NCBI RefSeq assembly: GCF_003461245.1
Contig: NZ_QTWS01000016.1
Span: 19,756-83,755, forward strand
Direction of reading: 5' to 3'
Source: Blautia sp. AF19-10LB
GTDB lineage: Bacteria > Bacillota > Clostridia > Lachnospirales > Lachnospiraceae
Length of the DNA: 64,000 bases
Part shown: piece after piece, positions 8,186 through 16,177 of the stretch
How positions within the stretch are numbered: position 1 is the stretch's first letter
Layout of the letters: every line of letters begins with the position of its first letter
The notes under the pieces: model-generated
Databases searched by the model: none
Told to the model about the DNA's origin: nothing
Seen by the model: the letters and a program-made list of their open reading frames with translations, nothing else
Made by a program: the position numbers and the translations under genes

Positions 8186-9367
8186 TTATTTTTCCTCCAT
8201 ATTCCATTTATAGGTTTTGTATGCTTTTCTTACCTGTCTGAATCCATCTGTATTATTATACAGCATAATCTTCGGAAGGCTGTGGCTCAAGAACAGCAGC
8301 ATGCCCTCCATGCAGGAGTAAGCTCCTGTCTTCTTAAATACCAGAACATCTCCCGGCTTCGGATCTGTAAGCGGCAGTTTCTGTACCATAATATCATTTA
8401 CAGTGCAAAGGCTTCCGCAGATTGTCCAGTTCTTCTGTTCTCCCTGTCTCTCTTCGGCAAGAACTTCCATTGGTGGCTCATACATTCCTCTGATCTGTCC
8501 GTCATAATTAAGCTGATGGATTCCCCCATCTGTAATGCAGTAATTTCTGTCATCACTTGATTTGACATCCATGATCTTTGTAAGATAATATCCACAGTCC
8601 GCTGCAAAGGCTCTTCCCATCTCGAGAGTTACCCTGCCGGAGAAGTTCATCTGTTCCAGAGTCTGTACCAGCTCCATGAGACCATCATCCCCGATTGCTT
8701 TGGATGGATCAAAATAAGGAACCGGCATTCCCGGACCATACTCCAGTTCTTCTGGTTCAAAATCATATTTCTGCTTCAGTTCAGTAAGAAAAACATCGAG
8801 TTTCTCCAGTTCCTTCTGGATCTTTCCGACAGAACGTTTCTGTGTGCCGGAAAAATAGTGGATCCCACGGATCTTAAGGAAAGGATAGTTCTGACGATTT
8901 TCAATAAGCTCTTCGATCGTCTTCTGATCCATTCCGAACTGATTGCCGCTTGTCAGTCTCGGAAACACTGAAATTTCCTGCCTGTGCTCCGCTGACCAGT
9001 TCTTAAGAAGTTCAAACTGCTGCAGAGATTCCGCTGTGTACATACAGGAATTCCCATATTTGTCCAGTACTGCATTCAGTTTTTCTGCTTTTTTGAGTAC
9101 ACCGGACACCAGAATTTTCTCCGGGGCAACTCCCTGTTCCTCGCAGATTGCAAACTCTCCCATCGAACATACTTCAATACGATCAACGATAGGCTCCATC
9201 ACTTTTACAAGGAAAGGATTTGCCTTCATCGCATAACAGAGACCTGCTACTTTGCCAAGAGTATTCTGAAAACGTCTGGTTGTTTCCTGTAACTCTTCTT
9301 CATGGAACACATAAAGCGGTGTTCCAAATTCTGCTGCTTTTTTGAGCTCGTTTGTCTGCATTTCCAT
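8186..9367 (-). CDS. Fold-type III PLP-dependent amino-acid decarboxylase (LysA-like)
   Basis: About 393 residues, related to diaminopimelate/ornithine decarboxylases. The PLP lysine is in LCYAMKANP (K48 from this start); HYFSGTQ, EYGPG, LEMGRAFAADCG (the EPGR phosphate-binding equivalent) and GAYSCMEGMLLF follow the family order. The substrate loop reads GSLCTVNDIM instead of the LysA CESGD, so the substrate probably differs from meso-DAP. The start is the ATG overlapping the ligase stop as TAATG. In butirosin biosynthesis a related enzyme (BtrK) decarboxylates an amino acid bound to a carrier protein; the neighbours here are a ligase and a carrier. Confidence 0.85.
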   Translation of the reverse strand: MEMQTNELKKAAEFGTPLYVFHEEELQETTRRFQNTLGKVAGLCYAMKANPFLVKVMEPIVDRIEVCSMGEFAICEEQGVAPEKILVSGVLKKAEKLNAVLDKYGNSCMYTAESLQQFELLKNWSAEHRQEISVFPRLTSGNQFGMDQKTIEELIENRQNYPFLKIRGIHYFSGTQKRSVGKIQKELEKLDVFLTELKQKYDFEPEELEYGPGMPVPYFDPSKAIGDDGLMELVQTLEQMNFSGRVTLEMGRAFAADCGYYLTKIMDVKSSDDRNYCITDGGIHQLNYDGQIRGMYEPPMEVLAEERQGEQKNWTICGSLCTVNDIMVQKLPLTDPKPGDVLVFKKTGAYSCMEGMLLFLSHSLPKIMLYNNTDGFRQVRKAYKTYKWNMEEK

Positions 9368-10887
9368 TAGCTCCATTCCTCTGCAAGATATTTACGGTCA
9401 ATCTTGCCATTTTTGTTGAGAGGCATTTTGTCGATCTTTCGGATCTTTGCCGGAATCATATATACAGGGAGATAACGTTTCAGTTCCTGATGAACTTCTT
9501 TCTCCTCGCTGTCGCCAGTATAAAATCCCAGAAGTTTGTTGCGTTTTTTGTCAAACAGACAGCAGCATCTTGATACTCCGTCAAGTTTCTCAAAGGCTCT
9601 CTCGATTTCTTCCAGTTCGATACGATGTCCCATGTGTTTGATCTGGAAATCTTTTCTTCCTGCAAAATACAGATTCTCATCCTCTCCGTAGTAACCAAGG
9701 TCACCTGTCTTGTAATATCTTGCAGTTTCTCCTGTAGATGCAATGATTCCCTGTACAAATCTGCGTGCAGTCTCCTCTTCATTATGATAATAGCCATCTG
9801 CCAGAGACTCTCCTGCAACACAGATCTCACCTGTTTTGCCAGGTTCTGTAATCTCTGCGCCGGTATCATCAAGAAGAAATACAGTTCGTCCATTGAATGC
9901 CTTACCTGCCGGAATCACTTCGCCATCCTGGAATTCCCTCTGTACCGGATACCAGGTACAGTTACAGGTAATCTCTGATGGTCCGTACAGATTGACAAAT
10001 TCGGTCTGTGGCAGAGCCTGCTGCCAGAGGCGCATCTGCTTCACCGGCATAACTTCGCCGCTGAACATGATCAGTCTTGCATCTTCCGGGATCTTATATT
10101 TCAGTCCCTTCAGGGAAGAGATCAGACACAGGGCAGAAACAGCCCAGACCATAACTGTAACCTTTTTGTCGCAGAGATAGTCGAGAAGCTTCGGCGGAAG
10201 TGCAAACAGACGCTTCGGAACCAGCACCAGCGTTGCTCCTGTTGTAATTGCGGAATAAATATCCTTGACCGAAACATCAAAATCAAACGGAGCCTGATTG
10301 CCAATGCAGTCCCTGTCCGTAATCTGAAACTGTTTCGTAAAATGACCAATAAAATCAATGACTGCCTGATGGCTGACTGCCACACATTTCGGTTTTCCGG
10401 TAGAACCTGATGTAAAAATACCATAAAGAAGATCTGTATTTTTTGCAAAAGAACGTCGTTCCATCAGTTTGTCCAGTTCCTGTACAGTAACTGCTTCATC
10501 AGATGGTTCCTCTTCCAGAAGATAGATCTGTCCCTGATAGCCGGCATCATCAAGCTGATGTCTGTATGTACTGTCTGTAATCACCAAATCTGTTTCAAGA
10601 ACAGTAAGGATATCCTTAAGCCTTTCAAGCGGCTGTTCCGGATCGATCATTACATAAAAACATCCTGCATAAACAACGCCAAACATAGCGGATAAAACCT
10701 CGGAGCTTTTTTCGTGCAGGATTGCCACTGGTCTGCCTGGTTCTGTCCTGTTCAGGAAAGACAGACCAAAATGTCTCGCTCGGTTCAGAAGTTCCTGATA
10801 GGTAAACTGTTGATTTCCGTCATCCACTGCTGTTTTGTCCGGAAATTTCTCTGCTGTATTTTCCAGATATTTTAATATATTATCCAT
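9367..10887 (-). CDS. Amino-acid adenylation enzyme (DltA-like, NRPS A-domain fold)
   Basis: A 506-residue stand-alone adenylate-forming ligase of DltA size. Core motifs are visible: FTSGSTGKPKCV (A3), FDFDVSVKDIY (A4, with the Asp that normally anchors an alpha-amino group), NLYGPSEITCNCTW (A5), GEICVAGESLADGYY, YKTGDLG (A7), GRKDFQIKHMGHRIELEEIE (A8) and NKNGKIDR (A10 Lys). It should load an amino acid onto the carrier protein encoded two genes downstream. First gene of the five-gene operon. The amino acid cannot be named from the pocket by eye. Confidence 0.88.
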   Translation of the reverse strand: MDNILKYLENTAEKFPDKTAVDDGNQQFTYQELLNRARHFGLSFLNRTEPGRPVAILHEKSSEVLSAMFGVVYAGCFYVMIDPEQPLERLKDILTVLETDLVITDSTYRHQLDDAGYQGQIYLLEEEPSDEAVTVQELDKLMERRSFAKNTDLLYGIFTSGSTGKPKCVAVSHQAVIDFIGHFTKQFQITDRDCIGNQAPFDFDVSVKDIYSAITTGATLVLVPKRLFALPPKLLDYLCDKKVTVMVWAVSALCLISSLKGLKYKIPEDARLIMFSGEVMPVKQMRLWQQALPQTEFVNLYGPSEITCNCTWYPVQREFQDGEVIPAGKAFNGRTVFLLDDTGAEITEPGKTGEICVAGESLADGYYHNEEETARRFVQGIIASTGETARYYKTGDLGYYGEDENLYFAGRKDFQIKHMGHRIELEEIERAFEKLDGVSRCCCLFDKKRNKLLGFYTGDSEEKEVHQELKRYLPVYMIPAKIRKIDKMPLNKNGKIDRKYLAEEWS

Positions 10888-10992
10888 TGCCTATTCACCT
10901 GCCTTTACTCATATCATTTTTGCATAATAATATTACCTTTTTCTGAATAATTTCTTAATTTTTCTTAAGTTCAGACTTTTTTATGCAAGAAA

Positions 10993-11022
10993 TGTGGTGT
11001 ACACCACAATACATTACTGTAT
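10993..11022. promoter_or_regulatory. Tandem palindromes upstream of the dlt-like operon
   Basis: A perfect 16-bp palindrome TGTGGTGTACACCACA (10993-11008) is followed at once by ATACA-TTAC-TGTAT (11009-11022). They lie ~105-135 bp upstream of the first codon of the minus-strand operon, a plausible operator pair. The cognate regulator is not identifiable; no T-tract follows, so this is not a terminator. Confidence 0.5.
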
Positions 11023-11084
11023 GTCATAAATCGTTTTAAGTCAATGTTTTCCGGGAATTTTTAACAGGAAATTTTTATATGCAG

Positions 11085-11120
11085 AGAAAAACTGCCAGCC
11101 GGACAAGCCAGCTGGCAGAA
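11085..11120 (-). terminator. Terminator after the MDR dehydrogenase gene
   Basis: On the minus strand CTGCCAGC (11118-11111) pairs with GCTGGCAG (11099-11092), followed by TTTTT (11091-11087). It lies 23 bp downstream of the dehydrogenase stop codon. Confidence 0.88.
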
Positions 11121-11142
11121 AATGTGATTTTTCAATTGTTTT

Positions 11143-12408
11143 TTAGTATTCCACACCAAAGTGATCGAATAATACTCTCTCTGCTTCTGCGCTCCACAGA
11201 CCGCGGTTTGCTTTGCAGATCTCGTCCAGTTTCTTGAAGAGAGGATCGGTCTCGCCGAGTTTTCCGAAATCTTCAATTGCTGTCATTGGCATGTTAAACT
11301 GTGTATAGCTTAACTTCTTTCCGCCCGGGATCTTTGGCAGGTTCAGGGTTGTCTCTGCAATACTGTCGATACCGCCGACGTGTGTTACCATAACTGCCGG
11401 TTCGATCTTTCCTTTGGCAGCCAGTTCATTCGCTTCGATCAGGTCATCGTTGTTTCCACCTGTAGTACCGAGAATATGTGTGCTTGTATAATGGCAGTTG
11501 TACAGATTGATCTCTGCTTTGAACTGGTTGTCTGTCGGACCTGCAAAGAAATTCATGCAGCCATCGAATGCAAGGAGCTTATCGCCCATTTCTGCAACCG
11601 CTCTGTTTGGAATGTATACGAATACATCGTCATAGCCTTTGCCGCCGGTGATCGCTTTTAATTCTTCAACCGGATCAGCCATTTTTGCGGTGTTTACATA
11701 GAGAAGTTCTACGCCGTTTTCTGCTGCTTTTGCTTCCGGGATAACTTCTCTTGCACGCTCGATCTTGGCGTCGTCAATATCTGTTACAACGATCCGTTTC
11801 GGGCGGTTTTCGATCTGGATACCGTAGCTGACTGCACCAAGTCCCATCGGTCCGCAGCCGCCGAGGATGATGATATCGCCGCCTGCTTTTGTTCCTACGG
11901 AAAGGTCATGGTTGCGTTTGTTTGTGTGGTAGTTTCCGTGGTATCCTCCGATGATACAGCTCATCGGCTCACCAAGGGACGCTCCGAAGAAGCTGTCACC
12001 TTCGTATGGCATCAGGCAGCCAAGTTCCATAACTTCGTGAGGGATGATGCAGTAAGTGCAGGCTCCACCGAAGTATTCATAGGAATATCCAGGAGATGCA
12101 AGGCTTCCTTTGTAGTTCAGTGCCGGCTGCTGTGCGAATTTCATGCCCGGTTTGAACTGATCTTTCCATTTTTCACCGACTTCTACGATCACACCTGCGA
12201 ATTCATGTCCGATGATGATCGGATTGGTGTCGATGTTCTGTGGTGCTCTTTTGTGTTTCTTACCCTGCTCTGCAAGTTTGTAGGTGGACATGCAGATACT
12301 GTCACTCATGATCTTTACGAGGATCTCGTCGTCTTTGATCTGCGGTAATTCAAACTCTTCCAGTCTTAAATCTCTTGTTCCATACATTCTCACTGCTTTT
12401 GTTTTCAT
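11143..12408 (-). CDS. Zinc-dependent MDR dehydrogenase, SorE/YggP-like (hexitol- or sorbose-phosphate reductase)
   Basis: A 421-residue medium-chain dehydrogenase. The N-terminal catalytic domain contains IIIGHEFAGVIVEVG with the zinc-ligand His-Glu, and the Rossmann domain has IIILGGCGPMGLGAV then VVTDIDDAKIERA. It resembles L-sorbose-1-phosphate reductase (SorE) and E. coli YggP, which is also adjacent to a mannitol-type PTS (CmtAB). It is the last gene of the IIA-kinase-dehydrogenase unit, and no MtlD-type mannitol-1-phosphate dehydrogenase is present, so it probably does the redox step on the PTS-imported sugar phosphate. Exact substrate inferred only. Confidence 0.8.
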   Translation of the reverse strand: MKTKAVRMYGTRDLRLEEFELPQIKDDEILVKIMSDSICMSTYKLAEQGKKHKRAPQNIDTNPIIIGHEFAGVIVEVGEKWKDQFKPGMKFAQQPALNYKGSLASPGYSYEYFGGACTYCIIPHEVMELGCLMPYEGDSFFGASLGEPMSCIIGGYHGNYHTNKRNHDLSVGTKAGGDIIILGGCGPMGLGAVSYGIQIENRPKRIVVTDIDDAKIERAREVIPEAKAAENGVELLYVNTAKMADPVEELKAITGGKGYDDVFVYIPNRAVAEMGDKLLAFDGCMNFFAGPTDNQFKAEINLYNCHYTSTHILGTTGGNNDDLIEANELAAKGKIEPAVMVTHVGGIDSIAETTLNLPKIPGGKKLSYTQFNMPMTAIEDFGKLGETDPLFKKLDEICKANRGLWSAEAERVLFDHFGVEY

Positions 12409-12453
12409 GATAAATTCTCCTTTTCTATTCTTTATATATTTGAAGTAAGTTTT

Positions 12454-13383
12454 TTATAAAATCTCCATCTCCACCTGCGGGATCAGCTCGTCTACAACTG
12501 CTCTTGCCGGCGGCTTTGTTCCGACGGTTGTCACGGCTCCTGCGGACGTTGCCATGCAGAGTCTTACGGTTTCTTCATCACCGAGTTTTTTGTCCCAGGA
12601 ATATGCAAGGGCTGCTACCATTGCATCTCCGGCTCCTACGGTGGAATGTGCTTTGACAGACAATGCCGGGCATCTTGCCACAAACTTGTCTCTTACGATC
12701 ATCGCGCCGCCTTTTCCCATGGAGATCGCTACAGTTTTGATTCCGTTGTTCTGGAATTTTTCTGCCAGAGCTTTGAGTTCTCCCATGGAAAGCCTGTAAT
12801 CTGCTCCGATGTATTCTTCCAGTTCTACCTGATTCGGTTTGATGATGTCCGGAGATGCTTTCAGCGCATTGCGGAACAGTTCTCCATCTGCATCCATCAG
12901 GACGGAACCGCCTTTTTCATGGACACTCTCTGTGATCGCTGCGTAAATGTTTTTGTCGACACCTGCCGGAATGCTTCCTGCGAGAACGACCAGAGTTTCT
13001 TTGTCTGTGTGCTCACAGATCTTCTGGATCAGTTCTTCCACCTGTGCTTCGTTGATGACCGGTCCTGGCTCATTTAATTCTGTCACACCGCCGCTCTTTT
13101 CAAAAACTTTGGTGTTGGTTCTTGTCTCGCCTTCCACCCAGATAAAATCGTGCTGGATGTTCCAGGATGTAAGTACGTTCTCGATCGTCTTTCCTGCATT
13201 TCCTCCGAGGAATCCCATCGCAAGGCTCTCACCGCCAAGTTCGTGGATCGTTTTGGAAACGTTGATTCCTTTTCCTCCGGCATCGTATTCTACCTTCTGG
13301 ATGCGGTTCAGTCCGTTTGGCACGAGCTGTTCGATCTCTACGGTCTTGTCGATCGCCGGGTTCATTGTTACTGTTATGATCAT
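12454..13383 (-). CDS. 1-phosphofructokinase-family sugar-phosphate kinase
   Basis: About 310 residues, PfkB/ribokinase-like family of the FruK/LacC type. It begins MIITVTMNPAIDKTVEIEQL, the standard N-terminus. GGKGINVSKTI and the C-terminal STVGAGDAMVAAL (catalytic Asp) are conserved. The start at 13383 replaces a longer frame because it has a GGAGT ribosome site and follows the IIA stop by 4 bp. It would phosphorylate a ketose-1-phosphate (for example fructose-1-P or a related PTS product) to the bisphosphate. Substrate inferred from family and context. Confidence 0.88.
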   Translation of the reverse strand: MIITVTMNPAIDKTVEIEQLVPNGLNRIQKVEYDAGGKGINVSKTIHELGGESLAMGFLGGNAGKTIENVLTSWNIQHDFIWVEGETRTNTKVFEKSGGVTELNEPGPVINEAQVEELIQKICEHTDKETLVVLAGSIPAGVDKNIYAAITESVHEKGGSVLMDADGELFRNALKASPDIIKPNQVELEEYIGADYRLSMGELKALAEKFQNNGIKTVAISMGKGGAMIVRDKFVARCPALSVKAHSTVGAGDAMVAALAYSWDKKLGDEETVRLCMATSAGAVTTVGTKPPARAVVDELIPQVEMEIL

Positions 13384-13387
13384 TTCT

Positions 13388-13876
13388 TTACTCCTTTCCT
13401 GTGAGGACTTTGTAAATTTTATCTGCGTCATAATCTGCAATATTTGCACTCACTTCTTCATCAAGCATTGCTTCTGCGATCTGTGCCAGAATGTCGAGAT
13501 GTGCATCTCCGACTCCTGCGATCCCGATCACGATGCGGACCGGATTGCCGTCCCAGTCGATCGGTTCTTTGAAGGTCTGTACGGAGATCCCTGACTGTAA
13601 AACTCTCTTCTTTGCAGCTTCAACACCGTGCGGAAGAGCAAGTCCGTTTCCCATAAATGTGGAACATGTTTTTTCTCTCTCGAGCATCGCCTCTGCATAT
13701 TCCGGCTCTACATAACCTGTCTCCACAAGCATCTTTCCTGCTGCCATGATCGCTTCCTGCTTTGTCGCCGGTGCACAGCCTGTGCGGATGTTCTCACGGT
13801 ACAGAAGTTCTTTCTTTTCGATCACCGGTGCTGTTTCTGCTTTCTGAGCTTTTTCTTTTTTTGATTTAAAAAACAT
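13388..13876 (-). CDS. PTS system IIA component, mannitol/fructose type
   Basis: A 162-residue EIIA of the PTS fructose-mannitol (PTS_EIIA_2) fold. The phosphorylated histidine is H83 in GNGLALPHGVEAAKK, the family signature. A lysine-rich N-terminal tail of ~20 residues precedes the domain. It would pass phosphate from HPr to the IIB domains of the two IIBC proteins encoded upstream. First gene of its unit, transcribed from the promoter at 13957-13986 with an MtlR-type palindrome behind it. Confidence 0.9.
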   Translation of the reverse strand: MFFKSKKEKAQKAETAPVIEKKELLYRENIRTGCAPATKQEAIMAAGKMLVETGYVEPEYAEAMLEREKTCSTFMGNGLALPHGVEAAKKRVLQSGISVQTFKEPIDWDGNPVRIVIGIAGVGDAHLDILAQIAEAMLDEEVSANIADYDADKIYKVLTGKE

Positions 13877-13956
13877 GTAAGTTACCTCCCTGAATTCTTT
13901 TTCATTTTCTATTTTTTGAAGTTCCGATTTGTTTTTGCTTCCCTCTTTGTGACTTT

Positions 13957-13986
13957 ATTATACGCATGGCAAATGGGAAATTTCAA
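13957..13986 (-). promoter_or_regulatory. Promoter of the IIA-kinase-dehydrogenase unit
   Basis: On the minus strand TTGAAA (13986-13981), 18-nt spacer, TATAAT (13962-13957). The palindromic operator ends 16 bp upstream of the -35 box. This geometry is identical at the second promoter (19470-19499). Confidence 0.82.
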
Positions 13987-14002
13987 TTTAAAGAAAGGGG
14001 GA

Positions 14003-14027
14003 TTTGGCACCATCCCTTAGTGCCAAA
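14003..14027. promoter_or_regulatory. Putative MtlR-type activator site, copy 1
   Basis: Inverted repeat TTTGGCAC - 9 nt - GTGCCAAA. A 27-bp block (14001-14027) is identical to 19514-19540. The centre lies near -65 relative to the expected start, a class I activator position. The likely binder is the MtlR-type protein encoded at 14072-16177. Confidence 0.75.
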
Positions 14028-14056
14028 ATTGAAGAAAAAAGACGTTTTATAACAAC

Positions 14057-14086
14057 AAAAAGGACTGTCGTTTATGACAGTCCTGA
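14057..14086 (-). terminator. Terminator of the mtlR-type gene
   Basis: AGGACTGTC (14061-14069) and GACAGTCCT (14076-14084) form the stem; read on the minus strand it is followed by TTTTTG. The hairpin contains the stop codon of the regulator gene. Confidence 0.88.
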
Positions 14087-16177
14087 AATGTATTTCCTGA
14101 AATATTGTTTTAGATGTCTGGACAGCAGCGTGCGGATCTGCTCCTTGTCGCCCTGCTCTGCGACCTCCATAAATTCCGGTTCTTCGATGAGCATGCCGCT
14201 GATGTGTCCCATGATGTCATTGTTGATCTTTACCAGCTCATCGTCTGGTACCAGCATGACAAAAGCCACCGTGATCTGTTTGAAATACGGATCTTTAAAT
14301 GCCACATTTTCCTCCGGCATGCACACGGCAAATACCGGGCGCGTCACGCCTTTTGTTCTGGTATGCAGGAGCGCAAAGCCAAACTCCGCAAAGATCTGCG
14401 AGGACACCTGCTCCCTCCGCATCAGATCCTCCTGGATGATCTGGCTCTGGTCGGAATATGGCGAAAGTCTCTCACCGATCTGATGCAGAAGTTCCTCAAA
14501 CGTAATGTCCACATCCACATAAAAAAGCTCCATATCCTTAATGACAATGTTGATCTGTGCCGCCATCTGGTTGATCTGGTCAAGCTGCACGGAAAAAAGA
14601 TCTTCCTGTTTATGTTTGGTCGGCATCCGCTGATACTGATAGATCATCTTACGGATCTGATCGATGTCCTCCTCATTCAGAAGCGGGTTGACATGGATCA
14701 CCGGGATCTCCGCTTTTTCGATCGGAAGACTGGATACAAAAAAGTCTGTTTTTCCCTGTACATAGGAAGTAATGTCGTTTTTGCCATAAGCAGTAAGGTT
14801 CACGCGGTCGCCAAACAGCTTATTGAGCTTCGACAGCATCAGACGGGAAATACCGATCCCGCTCGAGCAGACGATTCCCACATCCACTTGCCGGATCTCT
14901 TCTTTGCGTCCTTCCTGACGCACCATAGCCGCACCGAAATGCACGGTCAGAAATCCTGTCTCCTCCTCCGGAACCGGCTTTCCGGTAAAACGTTCCAGCA
15001 CTTTGGAAACGTTCAGGCATTTTTGGTAAATATCCGTATAATTCTGTTTAATATCATCCAGCACCGGATTCTGGATCTGCATACCGTGATCCAGGCGGAT
15101 CAAAGTCGGACGTAAGTGTGCGAGAAGGCCCTGGATAAATTCCTCATCCTGCTTCAGAAGATACGCACTTTCCGGGTCAAAAGCATCCACCATTTCATTA
15201 AGAAGCCCCCGGAGTTCCCTGTTCTCGATCGCATTGATCTTCTGTCCGTCCCACTGGATCTTTTCATGCTTTGCTCCCTTGATGTGCAGGCAGATATAGG
15301 AAACCTCCACTGCCGGGATCTCGATCTCAAACTCTTCCTCCAGCTCTTCTACGATCTGCTCTGCAAGGTGATAATCTGCATCCTCCACAAGTCCCTGCTG
15401 CCAGGATGCATCCGTGTCGATCACTTCATCCTTGAGGATCCGGTTGATCGCGATCGCAATATGGATCACCAGACCGACATAGGAACTCTCTGTCAGAGTC
15501 ATCACACGGGTATTGTCCATCCCTGACAGGCAGGCGATCACACGCTTCACGATATCATCATTCAAGATCTTACCGATATCTCCGTACTGCAGCGATGCAT
15601 AACCCTCTGCGTCACTCTCTGTAGACTCGTAGGCTTCTCTCAGCATATGGGTATCAATATTTTCGTTGATAAATGCACGGATCGCACGGCGGTATGCTTC
15701 CTCACTTCCGGAAATGGAGATCCCGCTTCCCGGCTTGCGCGTGATCCGGAGCCCGTATCTGGTCAGCCATCCTTCGATTGCCTCCAGATCTGCACTGATC
15801 GTCGCCTCACTTACCTGGAAACGGCTGCTGTAATAAAACAGTTTGCGGAGTTCTTTTTCCTTGAGGATCTCAAGCGTCAGACGCTTCCTGCGTTCTTCGC
15901 GGTTGCTGACATCCAGGCGGTCATCCATCGACAGATCGTGCCGCAGTTCCTGTTTTTTGTCCTCGCTGCCCTCGAGCCAGATGCCGATTCCTGTTTTGGA
16001 ATTCAAGGTGATCTCATATCCTTTGAGGATCGTGTTGATAGAATCCATCTCTCTCTGGATCGTGCGCTTGCTTAAATTCATCTGCTCTGCAAGCGCTTTC
16101 ACAGAGATCGGCGCATTCTGTTCCAGAAGAATCTGCAGGATCTGGCTGACGCGGGGCGAAATATTGCTTAACTTCAT
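14072..16177 (-). CDS. MtlR/BglG-family PRD-containing transcriptional activator
   Basis: About 700 residues. Domains in order: N-terminal HTH (LAEQMNLSKRTIQREMDSI, residues ~23-41), a second HTH region (~90-150), two PRDs (~180-400) with conserved histidines, an EIIB-like domain with a Cys (VGIVCSSGIGISRL, ~410-495) and an EIIA-like domain with a His (EFGFALLHTRTKG, ~550-690). This is the architecture of MtlR, a DNA-binding activator controlled by PTS phosphorylation. The start at 16177 has a GGGGG ribosome site and overlaps the IIBC stop as ATGA. Identical palindromes upstream of both PTS units are its probable targets. Confidence 0.88.
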   Translation of the reverse strand: MKLSNISPRVSQILQILLEQNAPISVKALAEQMNLSKRTIQREMDSINTILKGYEITLNSKTGIGIWLEGSEDKKQELRHDLSMDDRLDVSNREERRKRLTLEILKEKELRKLFYYSSRFQVSEATISADLEAIEGWLTRYGLRITRKPGSGISISGSEEAYRRAIRAFINENIDTHMLREAYESTESDAEGYASLQYGDIGKILNDDIVKRVIACLSGMDNTRVMTLTESSYVGLVIHIAIAINRILKDEVIDTDASWQQGLVEDADYHLAEQIVEELEEEFEIEIPAVEVSYICLHIKGAKHEKIQWDGQKINAIENRELRGLLNEMVDAFDPESAYLLKQDEEFIQGLLAHLRPTLIRLDHGMQIQNPVLDDIKQNYTDIYQKCLNVSKVLERFTGKPVPEEETGFLTVHFGAAMVRQEGRKEEIRQVDVGIVCSSGIGISRLMLSKLNKLFGDRVNLTAYGKNDITSYVQGKTDFFVSSLPIEKAEIPVIHVNPLLNEEDIDQIRKMIYQYQRMPTKHKQEDLFSVQLDQINQMAAQINIVIKDMELFYVDVDITFEELLHQIGERLSPYSDQSQIIQEDLMRREQVSSQIFAEFGFALLHTRTKGVTRPVFAVCMPEENVAFKDPYFKQITVAFVMLVPDDELVKINNDIMGHISGMLIEEPEFMEVAEQGDKEQIRTLLSRHLKQYFRKYISGLS

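Noticed and set aside
14003..14027. BglG-type RNA antitermination (RAT) sequence in the leader
   Set aside because: The palindrome lies upstream of the TATAAT/TTGAAA promoter, not in the transcript, so a DNA operator for the MtlR-type activator fits better.
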